A stretch of 22,189 bases of DNA from a virus. The DNA lies in IMG/VR virus record IMGVR_UViG_3300031659_001719, positions 1 to 22,189 of that record. One strand, given 5' to 3'. The translations under genes and the position numbers were made by a program. Below are positions 12,780 to 19,631 of this stretch, piece after piece. The notes under the pieces were generated by a model. That model made no database searches. It was not told where the DNA came from and was given only the letters and a program-made list of their open reading frames with translations. Positions within the stretch are counted from its first letter, which is position 1, and every line of letters starts with the position of its first letter.

Positions 12780-12868
12780 TTTTTCATGTAAAAAATGAAA
12801 AAAATGAAAAAAGTGAAAAAATACACTTTAAATTGTCAAATTTTTTATAAAAAAAAGTGAAAAAGTGC
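12780..12868 (+). promoter_or_regulatory. A-tract leader with 9-nt repeats (UP-element-like)
   Basis: The gap upstream of the 12869 promoter is almost pure A/T. ATGAAAAAA, ATGAAAAAA and GTGAAAAAA follow each other at exactly 9-nt spacing (12795-12821), and GTGAAAAAGTG sits just before -35. TTTTTCAT (12780-12787) can pair with ATGAAAAA, giving a weak AT hairpin. It could serve as an UP element, a bent-DNA site or a poor terminator. Confidence 0.5.
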
Positions 12869-12897
12869 TTGACTTTTGTTTTGAAAACAGATATAAT
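12869..12897 (+). promoter_or_regulatory. Sigma70-type promoter with palindromic spacer (copy 1)
   Basis: TTGACT (12869-12874), 17-nt spacer, TATAAT (12892-12897). The spacer contains GTTTTGAAAAC (12878-12888), an 11-bp palindrome. The segment AAAGTGCTTGACTTTTG and beyond is shared with the promoter at 13493. It drives the GNAT-like gene, whose GTG is 33 nt downstream. Confidence 0.85.
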
Positions 12898-12929
12898 ATC
12901 TATATCGAATCGAGAAATGGAGAGTTAAC

Positions 12930-13466
12930 GTGGTTGCAAGAGTTCAAATGAGCAAAAGAGTTTCGCTTGGATACGGTAATCTAGACGACGTAGAACTCGT
13001 TGGCCGTGCTTTCGGATACGATATATACTTCGACTCTGATGAGTCTACATATAACACAGTGTGGGTTTATGACCGCAATGCGACTAGACGATTTCGCAAT
13101 TACGACGGCGACATGGAAACTCGCTATCGCATCGCTGCAAGTATAGACTTGACAAAGGAGCGATGTGGCTGGCACGTTGATCTGTTGAAGGTCGATAATC
13201 GATACAAGGGTAAAAACCTTGCTCTTAAAATTTACAAGTTCCTCATGAGGAAGATGAATATCACACTCATGGCTGGCTCTAGTCAATCTGCTGGCGGACA
13301 GTATGTCTGGAACAAACTAGCAAAGACTTCCGGCGTTGTAGTGTATGCTAAGAAGTCTCCCTACTCTAAGGTGGTCGACTTTCCCAAAGCAGGAAAGCGT
13401 GAATTGGCAAGTGAGTTGTTTGACCTGTACGATAGCAGAGCAGAAATGTTTGCTGTTGCTGTGTGA
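12930..13466 (+). CDS. GNAT-fold acetyltransferase-like protein
   Basis: A 178-aa protein starting on GTG, 5 nt after GGAGAG. The C-terminal half looks like a GNAT core: a strand CGWHVDLLKVDNRYKGKNLALKIYKFLM with the acetyl-CoA loop R-Y-K-G-K-N-L-A (family pattern R/Q-x-x-G-x-G/A, with Asn in place of the second Gly). SSQSAGGQYVWNKLAK follows, an arrangement typical of phage GNAT-like proteins. The N-terminal half is beta-rich (YDIYFDSDESTYNTVWVYD). Substrate unknown; modification of a host protein early in infection is one possibility. It stands alone between two near-identical promoters, which suggests independent early control. Confidence 0.7.
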   Translation: MVARVQMSKRVSLGYGNLDDVELVGRAFGYDIYFDSDESTYNTVWVYDRNATRRFRNYDGDMETRYRIAASIDLTKERCGWHVDLLKVDNRYKGKNLALKIYKFLMRKMNITLMAGSSQSAGGQYVWNKLAKTSGVVVYAKKSPYSKVVDFPKAGKRELASELFDLYDSRAEMFAVAV

Positions 13467-13492
13467 ATTTTGTAAAAAAGTCGAGAAAGTGC

Positions 13493-13521
13493 TTGACTTT
13501 TGTTTTCAAAACTGTTATTAT
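13493..13521 (+). promoter_or_regulatory. Sigma70-type promoter with palindromic spacer (copy 2)
   Basis: TTGACT (13493-13498), 17-nt spacer, TATTAT (13516-13521). The spacer has GTTTTCAAAAC (13502-13512), the reverse complement of the 12878 palindrome. Drives the DUF932 gene, which begins at 13556 behind AAGGAAG. Confidence 0.85.
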
Positions 13522-13555
13522 ATATATATTGAATGCTTGAAAAGGAAGACTAAAA

Positions 13556-14503
13556 ATGAGCGGTGAAATTGAAATTGTAAACGGTGAAGCACAGATGGCC
13601 TATGTAGGCGCAGTGCCATGGCATGGTCTGGGGGTTGAAGTACCAGAAGACACTTCTGCTATGGACATGATGACGCTCGCAGGGCTCGACTGGCGTGTTG
13701 AGGAACTCGAATCTTTTGTTGAGTTCGACGGTGAGAAAATCCCAACTGGCCAGAAAGCGCTTGTACGTGACATTGACAGTAAGGTGATGACACAGGTTGG
13801 TGCTAATTGGAATCCGGTTCAGAATTCTGAAGCATTTGAGTTTTTCAATGAGTTCGTCGAAGCGGGCGACATGAAGATGCACACTGCTGGTTCTCTCAAA
13901 GACGGTCAGATTGTATGGGCGCTTGCTAAGGTTGAAGATGACTTTGAACTCTTCAACGGAGACAAGGTTGAATCGTTCCTGCTGTTTTCTAACCCTCATC
14001 AGTATGGTAAGTCGATTGATATTCGATTCACTCCTATTCGTGTGGTGTGCAACAATACGCTGACTTATTCTCTCAGCAAAGATGCGGCAAACGCTGTTAA
14101 GTTAAATCATCGTAAAGCGTTTGATGCTGAGAACGTCAAATCCACTCTCGGTATCGCTCACAGCAAGATGGAAGACTATCGTGAGATGGCTCAGTATCTT
14201 GGTTCAAAGCGCTACACCACTACCTCTCTGGATGAGTATCTCACTGAACTGTTTGGTACTAAGACTGGTACGAAGGGCGATCTTACTCGCACGGGTGAGA
14301 CTGTTCGTGACCTGATGGAAACTCAGCCTGGTGCTGAGTATGCTGAAGGCTCCTGGTGGACTGCTTACAATGCAGTGACCTACTTCACTGACCACGTTGC
14401 TGGTCGCTCAAATGACACTCGGATGCAGTCTGCTTGGTTTGGTGCGAACCAGAAAAAGAAGATGGATTCCCTACAGAAAGCACTGGAATATGCCGATGCG
14501 TAA
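13556..14503 (+). CDS. DUF932 phage/plasmid-like protein
   Basis: A 315-aa protein of the DUF932 family, found on many phages and plasmids with no settled role. The family opening is clear: MAYVGAVPWHGLGVEVPEDTS, then AGLDWRVEEL and a long mixed alpha/beta body. Further landmarks are SNPHQYGKSIDIRFTPIRVVCNNTLTYSL (Arg-Val-x-Cys-x-Asn-Thr motif) and the C-terminal GSWWTAYNAVTYFTDHVAGRSNDTRMQSAWFG. Length is usual for the family. Sequence around 13600-14450 looks richer in G+C with polished codon use compared with flanking genes, and its promoter is strong, so high expression is likely. It overlaps the lipoprotein gene by 8 nt. Confidence 0.92.
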   Translation: MSGEIEIVNGEAQMAYVGAVPWHGLGVEVPEDTSAMDMMTLAGLDWRVEELESFVEFDGEKIPTGQKALVRDIDSKVMTQVGANWNPVQNSEAFEFFNEFVEAGDMKMHTAGSLKDGQIVWALAKVEDDFELFNGDKVESFLLFSNPHQYGKSIDIRFTPIRVVCNNTLTYSLSKDAANAVKLNHRKAFDAENVKSTLGIAHSKMEDYREMAQYLGSKRYTTTSLDEYLTELFGTKTGTKGDLTRTGETVRDLMETQPGAEYAEGSWWTAYNAVTYFTDHVAGRSNDTRMQSAWFGANQKKKMDSLQKALEYADA

Positions 14504-14912
14504 AATACTATTCACTGTTACTCTCGCACTTGCATTGTCTGCTTGTGTTACAAATCAAGGTGGCGGTACTATTGCTGGTGGCGCTGTTGGAGGTCTCCTC
14601 GGTAGTACTGTCGGCAAAGGCTCAGGTCGAGTGCTAGCCACTGTAGGCGGCGCTGTTCTTGGCGCTGTTCTGGGGTCTAAAGTGGGCGAGAATATGGACA
14701 AGAACAATGAGACTCCAGCAGCACCAGTCGTTAGACCGCCTCACTATGTGGAGCGCCAACAGGTAAAACGAGTTCCGTCTGATTTTTCCTGTGAAAGCTA
14801 CGCTGACAATCCAGGAGCATATGCTTCCTGTCAGCGTGGCGTAGCAGAGCGCAAGGAGAAACACCAGCGGAATCTTGAGAACGAAGCTTATCGTATTGGC
14901 AGAGAGAGGTAA
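14496..14912 (+). CDS. Glycine-zipper lipoprotein
   Basis: A 138-aa precursor. ATG 14496 (also ATG 14490 in frame) gives MRKILFTVTLALALSACVT, a compact lipoprotein signal with lipobox LSAC and Cys17. Next is a glycine-zipper region, GGGTIAGGAVGGLLGSTVGKG and VGGAVLGAVLGSKVGENMD (about residues 21-66), the two-helix pattern of the Rickettsia 17-kDa antigen/glycine-zipper 2TM family. The tail is polar with two Cys. It should be anchored in the outer membrane (Val at +2). Host proteins of this family affect envelope integrity; a phage copy might alter the envelope, exclude other phages or aid lysis. It sits between DUF932 and a wall hydrolase. Confidence 0.85.
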   Translation: MRKILFTVTLALALSACVTNQGGGTIAGGAVGGLLGSTVGKGSGRVLATVGGAVLGAVLGSKVGENMDKNNETPAAPVVRPPHYVERQQVKRVPSDFSCESYADNPGAYASCQRGVAERKEKHQRNLENEAYRIGRER

Positions 14913-14917
14913 AATTC

Positions 14918-15556
14918 ATGAGTTTTAATAAAGTATGTAAATTGTTAGTGATTGCTCTAGTTGCTCTGGCTTCTCTGATTGTTGCTTACTTTGTTAATGG
15001 CACTAGTCGCATTTCAGCTAATCAAGTTGAGCCGATGCTTGCGCTAGCGCCTGCACAGACATTAGATTTAGAAATTGAGCCGGTCAAAATAATACATCGA
15101 TACTACGTAGTACCTCAGACAACTGATGCATCTACAATAGACCAAGCACATTGTCTTGCTACCAACATCTACTTCGAAGCAAGGAATCAGAAGGACGACG
15201 AGAAAACGGCAATCGCTAATGTGGTCCTCAACCGTGTTAAGGATAAATCATTTCCTGATACAATTTGTGGCGTCGTCTATCAAGCAGTAAGAAACTCTAA
15301 AGGCGCACCTATTCGCAACAAGTGCCAGTTCTCTTGGTATTGCGATGGTAAATCAGACATGGTGAAAAATACTGTTGCTTATGAAAAAGATTTTAACATC
15401 GCATTAATCACAATGAAAAATCGTGAAGAAGGACCAGATAATGATAACACTAACAATTCCCTTTGGTATCATGCCCATTACGTTGTTCCATACTGGGCAG
15501 CAGCATACACATTTCAAGAGCGCATTGGTGCTCATCTCTTCTACCGCCGCCAATGA
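14918..15556 (+). CDS. SleB-type cell wall hydrolase with N-terminal signal anchor (candidate endolysin)
   Basis: A 212-aa protein behind GAGAGG. Residues about 9-28 (LLVIALVALASLIVAYFVNG) are a signal-anchor or SAR-like segment. Residues about 75-212 form a Hydrolase_2/SleB domain: CLATNIYFEARNQ (catalytic Glu in FEAR), IANVVLNRVKDKSFPDTICGVVYQ, CQFSWYCDGKSD and a WYHAHYVVPYW end. SleB enzymes are lytic transglycosylases acting on peptidoglycan. With no other lysin in the window this is the best endolysin candidate, exported by the host Sec system, though it is distant from the spanin cassette. The stop overlaps the next start (ATGA). Confidence 0.88.
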   Translation: MSFNKVCKLLVIALVALASLIVAYFVNGTSRISANQVEPMLALAPAQTLDLEIEPVKIIHRYYVVPQTTDASTIDQAHCLATNIYFEARNQKDDEKTAIANVVLNRVKDKSFPDTICGVVYQAVRNSKGAPIRNKCQFSWYCDGKSDMVKNTVAYEKDFNIALITMKNREEGPDNDNTNNSLWYHAHYVVPYWAAAYTFQERIGAHLFYRRQ

Positions 15557-15750
15557 TTGAATACACAACTGCAATCATGATTAACAAACTAAACAAATCT
15601 CGTTTGGAAAAGGAAAAGGAGCTAAACTACTATCAAGAAGAGTTAACGGAACTACAAGAGAAAATGGAGAATCTTCAGATGGATATCGATGCAACGAATA
15701 CCATCATTCGAATGATTAAGATTGTTGAGCCCATTATGGATTCTAAATGA
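15553..15750 (+). CDS. Small coiled-coil protein (65 aa)
   Basis: ATG 15553 overlaps the stop of the hydrolase gene (ATGA), so translation is coupled; an in-frame ATG at 15577 is an alternative. The protein is one long charged helix: INKLNKSRLEKEKELNYYQEELTELQEKMENLQMDIDATN, with heptad hydrophobics, ending in IIRMIKIVEPIMDSK. No membrane segment or signal. It might multimerise or act as a partner of a neighbouring protein; function is unknown. Confidence 0.7.
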   Translation: MIEYTTAIMINKLNKSRLEKEKELNYYQEELTELQEKMENLQMDIDATNTIIRMIKIVEPIMDSK

Positions 15751-15780
15751 AAACATACTCAATTGGAAAGGAGCCAACAG

Positions 15781-16035
15781 ATGGGTAAGTATATACTACA
15801 CTGCGACACGGATGATCTGATCCGTGATGATTTCATTAAAGTGGTGACAAATTATAAACGACGATATATGATTGTCTATAATCCCTCTGGTGGACGTAGA
15901 CAGGCTGATGGAAAATACATCATAACTTTTAATGGTGCCGTCTTTGAAAATATGTCAGAATTTTTAGACCATGTAGAAGATACAAGTGGAGGTTATGATG
16001 GATTATTCGGTTATTCTAGAAAAGCTACTAGCTGA
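15781..16035 (+). CDS. Small protein of unknown function (84 aa)
   Basis: ATG 15781 follows AAGGAG by 7 nt and is preferred to an in-frame TTG at 15763 that lies ahead of that site. The product is MGKYILHCDTDDLIRDDFIKVV followed by KRRYMIVYNPSGGRRQADGKYIITFNGAVFENMSEFLDHVEDT. The alternation of short beta strands suggests a compact alpha/beta fold. I do not recognise it. It overlaps the next gene by 38 nt. Confidence 0.65.
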   Translation: MGKYILHCDTDDLIRDDFIKVVTNYKRRYMIVYNPSGGRRQADGKYIITFNGAVFENMSEFLDHVEDTSGGYDGLFGYSRKATS

Positions 16036-16333
16036 ACGTTGTTGGGTTACGTTTACGAAGGTGAACGGCGATATGAGGACGATGTGGTGCACTCTTCAGA
16101 CAAAATATTTACCAGAGCAAAAAGACATCGAAGAAGTGCTTAATAAGCCAAATTTTGAAGAATATCACAGCAGACATTGGAAAAATCTACCAGAAGATCC
16201 TAAATCGATTGCTGTGTGGGATTTAGAGAAGAGTGCTTGGCGTTCTTTTCGTTTGGATTCCATGGTTAAATTTGAAATTAATAGCTTAAACAGCAATGCA
16301 AAACAGAGTGATTTTTTATGGTCGAAATCGTAG
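15998..16333 (+). CDS. SH3-like beta-barrel (DUF2693/WYL-like) phage protein
   Basis: GGAGG at 15988-15992 favours ATG 15998 (5 nt) over ATG 15995. Residues about 4-37 read ILEKLLAERCWVTFTKVNG and MRTMWCTLQTKYLP, the hallmark of the small phage family annotated as DUF2693 or SH3-fold (VxFTKxDGxxRxMxCTL...LP). The end SIAVWDLEKSAWRSFRLDSMVKFE supplies the last strands of the barrel. Such proteins are widespread in T4-type phages and may bind nucleic acid, but no function is known. The stop lies 16 nt into the glycosyltransferase gene. Confidence 0.75.
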   Translation: MDYSVILEKLLAERCWVTFTKVNGDMRTMWCTLQTKYLPEQKDIEEVLNKPNFEEYHSRHWKNLPEDPKSIAVWDLEKSAWRSFRLDSMVKFEINSLNSNAKQSDFLWSKS

Positions 16334-17265
16334 CAGGTAAGCTTGTTCGCAATGAAATTAATGCGAATGCGATGGGTGGAACTGAAATGATGGCACTGGG
16401 AATGAAGCAACGCATTCCCCAAAAGCTGCTAAAGAAATTTCAGATTATCCACTCACGCACTCGTGGACTGCGAGACGATTTAAAAAAAATTCTCGTATGT
16501 CACGACCTAGCTGGAGACCCTGAAGCAGCACATCTAAAAGATGGTGGCTATAAGAAGTACGACAAACTCGTATTCGTTTCTCAGTGGCAGTTTCAGCAAT
16601 ATCATGATTTTTTAGGTGTTCCATATAGTCATTCTTATATTCTGAAGAATGCTATTGAGCCTATTGACGAACATGAAAAGCCGAAGGATGGCAAGATTCG
16701 TATCATCTACCATACAACGCCTCATCGTGGATTAAGTTTATTGTATCCTATCTTCGATGCTCTATCAAAACAGTACAAAAACATCGAGCTTGATGTGTAT
16801 AGTTCCTTCAAGATTTATGGATGGGAGCAAAGAGACGAGCCATACAAGGACTTGTTTGAAAAACTTAAACAGCATCCACAAATCAATTATCATGGTTCAG
16901 TATCTAACGAAGAGGTTAGAAAGGCGCTACAGAACGCTCACATCTTCGCCTATCCGTCTATCTGGCAAGAGACCTCTTGTATTGCATTGATTGAAGCTAT
17001 GTCTGCTGGTTGTCTATGTGTGCATCCAAACTATGCTGCTCTACCAGAGACCGCTGCTAATATGACTGCTATGTATCAGTGGGATGAGGATGCACAAATA
17101 CATGCTAATAGGGCATACAGTTATTTGAAGAATGCTATAGAGCATGTCAGCACATATGGTGTGCTAGATATGAATAGGCAAATACACGATACGAACTATG
17201 CTTTCAATTGGACTCGCCGTCAAAAAGAATGGATTCAATTTTTATCATCGCACCCATCTTTTTAG
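16318..17265 (+). CDS. GT-B glycosyltransferase (GT4-like)
   Basis: A 315-aa enzyme expected to transfer a sugar from a nucleotide sugar to an unknown acceptor. The N-terminal Rossmann part has NAMGGTE (residues 17-23), a usual opening of GT4 proteins, and LVCHDLAGDPEA. The donor-binding half begins IRIIYHTTPHRGLSLLYPIFDAL, includes INYHGSVSNEEVRKALQNAHIFAYPSIWQETS and the EX7E motif (Glu218, Glu226) in ETSCIALIEAMSAG. Length is short for GT4 (usually 350-400). Possible targets are phage DNA bases, host surface or virion protein. It may be weakly translated (GAG-only ribosome site). Confidence 0.88.
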   Translation: MVEIVAGKLVRNEINANAMGGTEMMALGMKQRIPQKLLKKFQIIHSRTRGLRDDLKKILVCHDLAGDPEAAHLKDGGYKKYDKLVFVSQWQFQQYHDFLGVPYSHSYILKNAIEPIDEHEKPKDGKIRIIYHTTPHRGLSLLYPIFDALSKQYKNIELDVYSSFKIYGWEQRDEPYKDLFEKLKQHPQINYHGSVSNEEVRKALQNAHIFAYPSIWQETSCIALIEAMSAGCLCVHPNYAALPETAANMTAMYQWDEDAQIHANRAYSYLKNAIEHVSTYGVLDMNRQIHDTNYAFNWTRRQKEWIQFLSSHPSF

Positions 17266-17275
17266 AAAAAAAGAT
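17256..17275 (+). terminator. AT hairpin at end of glycosyltransferase gene
   Basis: ATCTTTTT (17256-17263) and AAAAAGAT (17268-17275) form an 8-bp stem with a 4-nt loop, overlapping the stop codon and touching the next -35. There is no U-tract after it, so it is at best a weak terminator or mRNA end. Confidence 0.35.
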
Positions 17276-17303
17276 TGACATTTATTTACATATGATATAT
17301 GAT
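17275..17303 (+). promoter_or_regulatory. Sigma70-type promoter for the Rnh-PhoH block
   Basis: TTGACA (17275-17280), 17-nt spacer, TATGAT (17298-17303). The region around -10 is a run of overlapping ATATGAT/GATATAT repeats. Transcription should start near 17310, about 30 nt ahead of the GTG start at 17340. Confidence 0.8.
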
Positions 17304-17339
17304 ATATATTAAGTATAGTGAACAACAAAGGATAAGAAA

Positions 17340-18206
17340 GTGATTCTAGTTGACATGAATCAAGTTATGATTAGTAACGTCATGGTTCAAATTGGCAACC
17401 ATCACAATGTTGAGTTTGAAGAAAGTCTCATTCGACATATGATTCTCAATTCAATTCGCTCGTATCGTCGAAAGTTCAAAAGTGATTATGGAGAACTTGT
17501 TCTCTGCTTTGACGATAAGAACTACTGGCGACGAGACATTTTTCCATACTATAAGGCAAATCGTAAAAAGTCTCGTGAGTCTTCTGAACTCAACTGGAAT
17601 GAACTATTTCGTATTCTAAATATTGTGCGAGATGAACTCAAAGAAGTTTTTCCATACAAGGTAGTTCAAGTTGACCGTGCTGAAGCAGATGATGCTATTG
17701 GCACAATTTGTCATAAGTTTGGCGTTGAATTGAACGCTGGTTCTACAGAAAAGATTTTGATTCTTTCTGCTGATAAAGACTTTATTCAACTACATAAGTA
17801 TGCTAATGTAACGCAATACGATCCTATTCGTAAGCGCTGGGTTCGTCATGCTAACCCTATCCAGTATATATTGGAGCACATTATGAAGGGTGATACTGGC
17901 GATGGTGTTCCAAATATGCTATCGCCCGATGATTGTCTTGTTATGAAAACTCGTCAAAAGCCTATGACACAAAAGCGTATCACACAATATACTACTGAAC
18001 TTAAAAATGATTGTATGTCGAACGAAACAATCCTTCGTGGCTATCAACGCAATAAAGCTATGATTGATTTGTCTATGGTGCCCGAATATATTCAGAAGCA
18101 GGTAATGACTAAATACAACGAAGCAGGGGGCGATAGATCAAAATTGTTCAACTACTTTATTGAAAAACGATTGAAAAATCTTATTGAAAACATAGGTGAA
18201 TTTTAA
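17340..18206 (+). CDS. rnh: T4 RNase H-like 5'-3' exonuclease (FEN/PIN family)
   Basis: A 288-aa nuclease that would remove RNA primers from lagging strands. Start is GTG with AAAGGA 7 nt before. Acidic metal ligands are spread as in T4 Rnh: Asp5 (LVDMNQ), Asp58 (CFDD), Glu115, Asp117 and Asp118 (AEADDAIG), Asp145 and Asp147 (LSADKDFIQL), Asp185 and Asp188 (GDTGDGVPN). The YYKANRKKSRE segment matches the basic arch region. Length is close to T4 Rnh (305 aa). First gene of its transcription unit, directly abutting the next gene. Confidence 0.92.
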   Translation: MILVDMNQVMISNVMVQIGNHHNVEFEESLIRHMILNSIRSYRRKFKSDYGELVLCFDDKNYWRRDIFPYYKANRKKSRESSELNWNELFRILNIVRDELKEVFPYKVVQVDRAEADDAIGTICHKFGVELNAGSTEKILILSADKDFIQLHKYANVTQYDPIRKRWVRHANPIQYILEHIMKGDTGDGVPNMLSPDDCLVMKTRQKPMTQKRITQYTTELKNDCMSNETILRGYQRNKAMIDLSMVPEYIQKQVMTKYNEAGGDRSKLFNYFIEKRLKNLIENIGEF

Positions 18207-18641
18207 ATGCAACTATCTATTTCTGAAATCTTAGGCAAAGCATCTAAGATGAAATCTAAATCAGACAAAGTAAAATGGCTGAAGCAGAATGAAGCGAGGT
18301 CTGTCAAGACTGTGTTGAAAGCAATGTATTGCTCTTCTCTCAAATGTCTGTTACCTGAAGGCGTTCCACCATATAGTCCATCAACCCTTATCGAAGACCA
18401 TGGTATGCTCTTTACCAATACTAGACGTATACCATATTTCTATGAAGGTACAGGATCTCAATTACAATCATCGAGGCGAGAAAATTTGTTCATTGAACTC
18501 CTTGAATCAGTTCATAAGGACGATGCTCTGCTGCTTATCGATATGAAAGATAAGAAACGCATGAAGGGATTGACTGTAAAGACTATCAACGAAGCATATG
18601 CTAATTTAATTGTAGAGGATACAAACACTTCAAATGGGTAA
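18207..18641 (+). CDS. DUF6433-type phage protein
   Basis: A 144-aa protein starting at the base after the Rnh stop. It carries family phrases I recognise: SISEILGKASKMKSKSDKVKWLKQ, VKTVLKAMYCSSLKCLLPEGVPPYSP, RRIPYFYEGTG, RRENLFIELLESVHKDDALLLIDMKDKK and GLTVKTINEAY. This is the small family widely conserved in T4-type phages, usually near rnh or other replication genes; function unknown. All-helical, soluble. It overlaps the following basic peptide gene by 8 nt. Confidence 0.82.
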   Translation: MQLSISEILGKASKMKSKSDKVKWLKQNEARSVKTVLKAMYCSSLKCLLPEGVPPYSPSTLIEDHGMLFTNTRRIPYFYEGTGSQLQSSRRENLFIELLESVHKDDALLLIDMKDKKRMKGLTVKTINEAYANLIVEDTNTSNG

Positions 18642-18804
18642 AACATATCGACGTGAGAAAAGCACCTGGGACGAAGGCCCAGAACGGTTCGAACGCAATG
18701 CAAGGAATCGAAAGAACTCTCAAAAAATGAAAGAATACGCCTATCAAGAAAAACGTAGGCAGAAAAGCAAGATTCGGGAAAGTGAAAAGTATGAAGAACT
18801 CTAA
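18634..18804 (+). CDS. Small highly basic peptide (56 aa)
   Basis: ATG 18634 to TAA 18804: MGKTYRREKSTWDEGPERFERN, then a run of Arg, Lys, Gln and Glu. There are about 20 Lys/Arg residues in 56. No good ribosome site is visible, so translation probably depends on coupling with the upstream gene (8-nt overlap). MGK(T/S)(Y/F)RR-type short basic proteins occur at a comparable place in T4-like marine phages from memory. Likely a nucleic-acid-binding or unstructured accessory. It ends 14 nt inside the HAD-like gene. Confidence 0.65.
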   Translation: MGKTYRREKSTWDEGPERFERNARNRKNSQKMKEYAYQEKRRQKSKIRESEKYEEL

Positions 18805-19396
18805 GTTAATATTAACAGATTGCGATGGTGTTCTACTTGATTGGTCGTATAGATTCTTTGAATTTATGGAGCAAAAGGAATACACGCTATCTGATGATTA
18901 TGCATATAGGTATGGCATTGATAAAATATTTGAAGAGATAACAGATAAGGCTCATGGTCGACGACTTGTAACAGAATTCAACGAAAGCGCATGGATTGGA
19001 TTCTTGCCTTCTTTCAGAGATGCAGTTAAGTATGTAAAAAAACTGAATGAAGAGCATGGTTACGTCTTCGGTGTCATTACGTCACTTTCCACAAACCAAT
19101 ATGCCATGGCACTTCGTGAAGAAAACTTAGTCAGAATTTTTGGCGAAAACGTTTTCGACTTCATTCACTGTATCGAAACTGGTGCTGATAAAGATTGTGA
19201 ATTGATGGAATTTCAAGATAGCGAATGTTGGTGGATTGAAGATAAAGTAGAGAATGCAGAATGTGGGTTGAAGTTCGGCCTTAAACCAATTTTGATGAGA
19301 CACACTCATAATGAAAGCTACGAATTCACGGACTTCCATATACCTGTTGCAAGGAATTGGAAAGAAGTGTATAATATCGTCACTGGAGAAGCATAA
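18791..19396 (+). CDS. HAD-superfamily hydrolase (5'-nucleotidase-like)
   Basis: A 201-aa protein. ATG 18791 is preferred; an in-frame GTG at 18782 is possible. HAD motif I is LTDCDGVLLDW with nucleophile Asp10 and acid/base Asp12. Motif II is VITSLSTNQ. The region WWIEDKVENAECGLKFGLKPILM corresponds to motif IV (Glu-Asp) plus the last core strand. An insertion between motifs I and II could be a small cap. Such phage enzymes are likely phosphatases acting on nucleotides or polynucleotide ends, but the substrate is not readable. It lies in the replication block; its stop overlaps the next start by 1 nt. Confidence 0.8.
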   Translation: MKNSKLILTDCDGVLLDWSYRFFEFMEQKEYTLSDDYAYRYGIDKIFEEITDKAHGRRLVTEFNESAWIGFLPSFRDAVKYVKKLNEEHGYVFGVITSLSTNQYAMALREENLVRIFGENVFDFIHCIETGADKDCELMEFQDSECWWIEDKVENAECGLKFGLKPILMRHTHNESYEFTDFHIPVARNWKEVYNIVTGEA

Positions 19397-19623
19397 TGCC
19401 TACATATTCATTTGAACATATAGAAACTGGCGACACTATGACATCCTTTTGCACATGGAAGGAAGCGCAACTAATAATTAAAGATGGGTATAAACTGTTA
19501 ATCTTTGCTCCTGCTATTGTAACGGGCACTGGTAGTATTACAGGTAAAATAGATAACGGATTCAATGATGTTTTGACAAGAGTGAAAAAAGCGAATATAG
19601 GATCCAACATTCAAACAAAATAG
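19396..19623 (+). CDS. Small MPTY-type phage protein (75 aa)
   Basis: Starts at TAATG with GGAG 8 nt upstream. MPTYSFEHIETGDTMTSFCTWKEAQ resembles the N-terminus of FmdB-type zinc-ribbon proteins, but the expected CxxC pair is missing (ETGD where Cys would be). LIFAPAIVTGTGSITGKIDNGFNDVLTRV is the conserved second half in T4-like marine phage relatives. Zinc binding looks lost; function unknown. It sits 8 nt upstream of phoH. Confidence 0.75.
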   Translation: MPTYSFEHIETGDTMTSFCTWKEAQLIIKDGYKLLIFAPAIVTGTGSITGKIDNGFNDVLTRVKKANIGSNIQTK

Positions 19624-19631
19624 GACAATCC

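Noticed and set aside
12780-12868. CRISPR-like or minisatellite array
   Set aside because: Only three 9-nt A-rich units without spacers; better read as promoter-upstream A-tracts.
13550-13999. 149-aa antisense open frame opposite DUF932
   Set aside because: Shadow of the well-supported DUF932 gene; no family features.
18203-18418. Antisense frame opposite the DUF6433-type gene
   Set aside because: Shadow of a recognised conserved gene; no independent signals.
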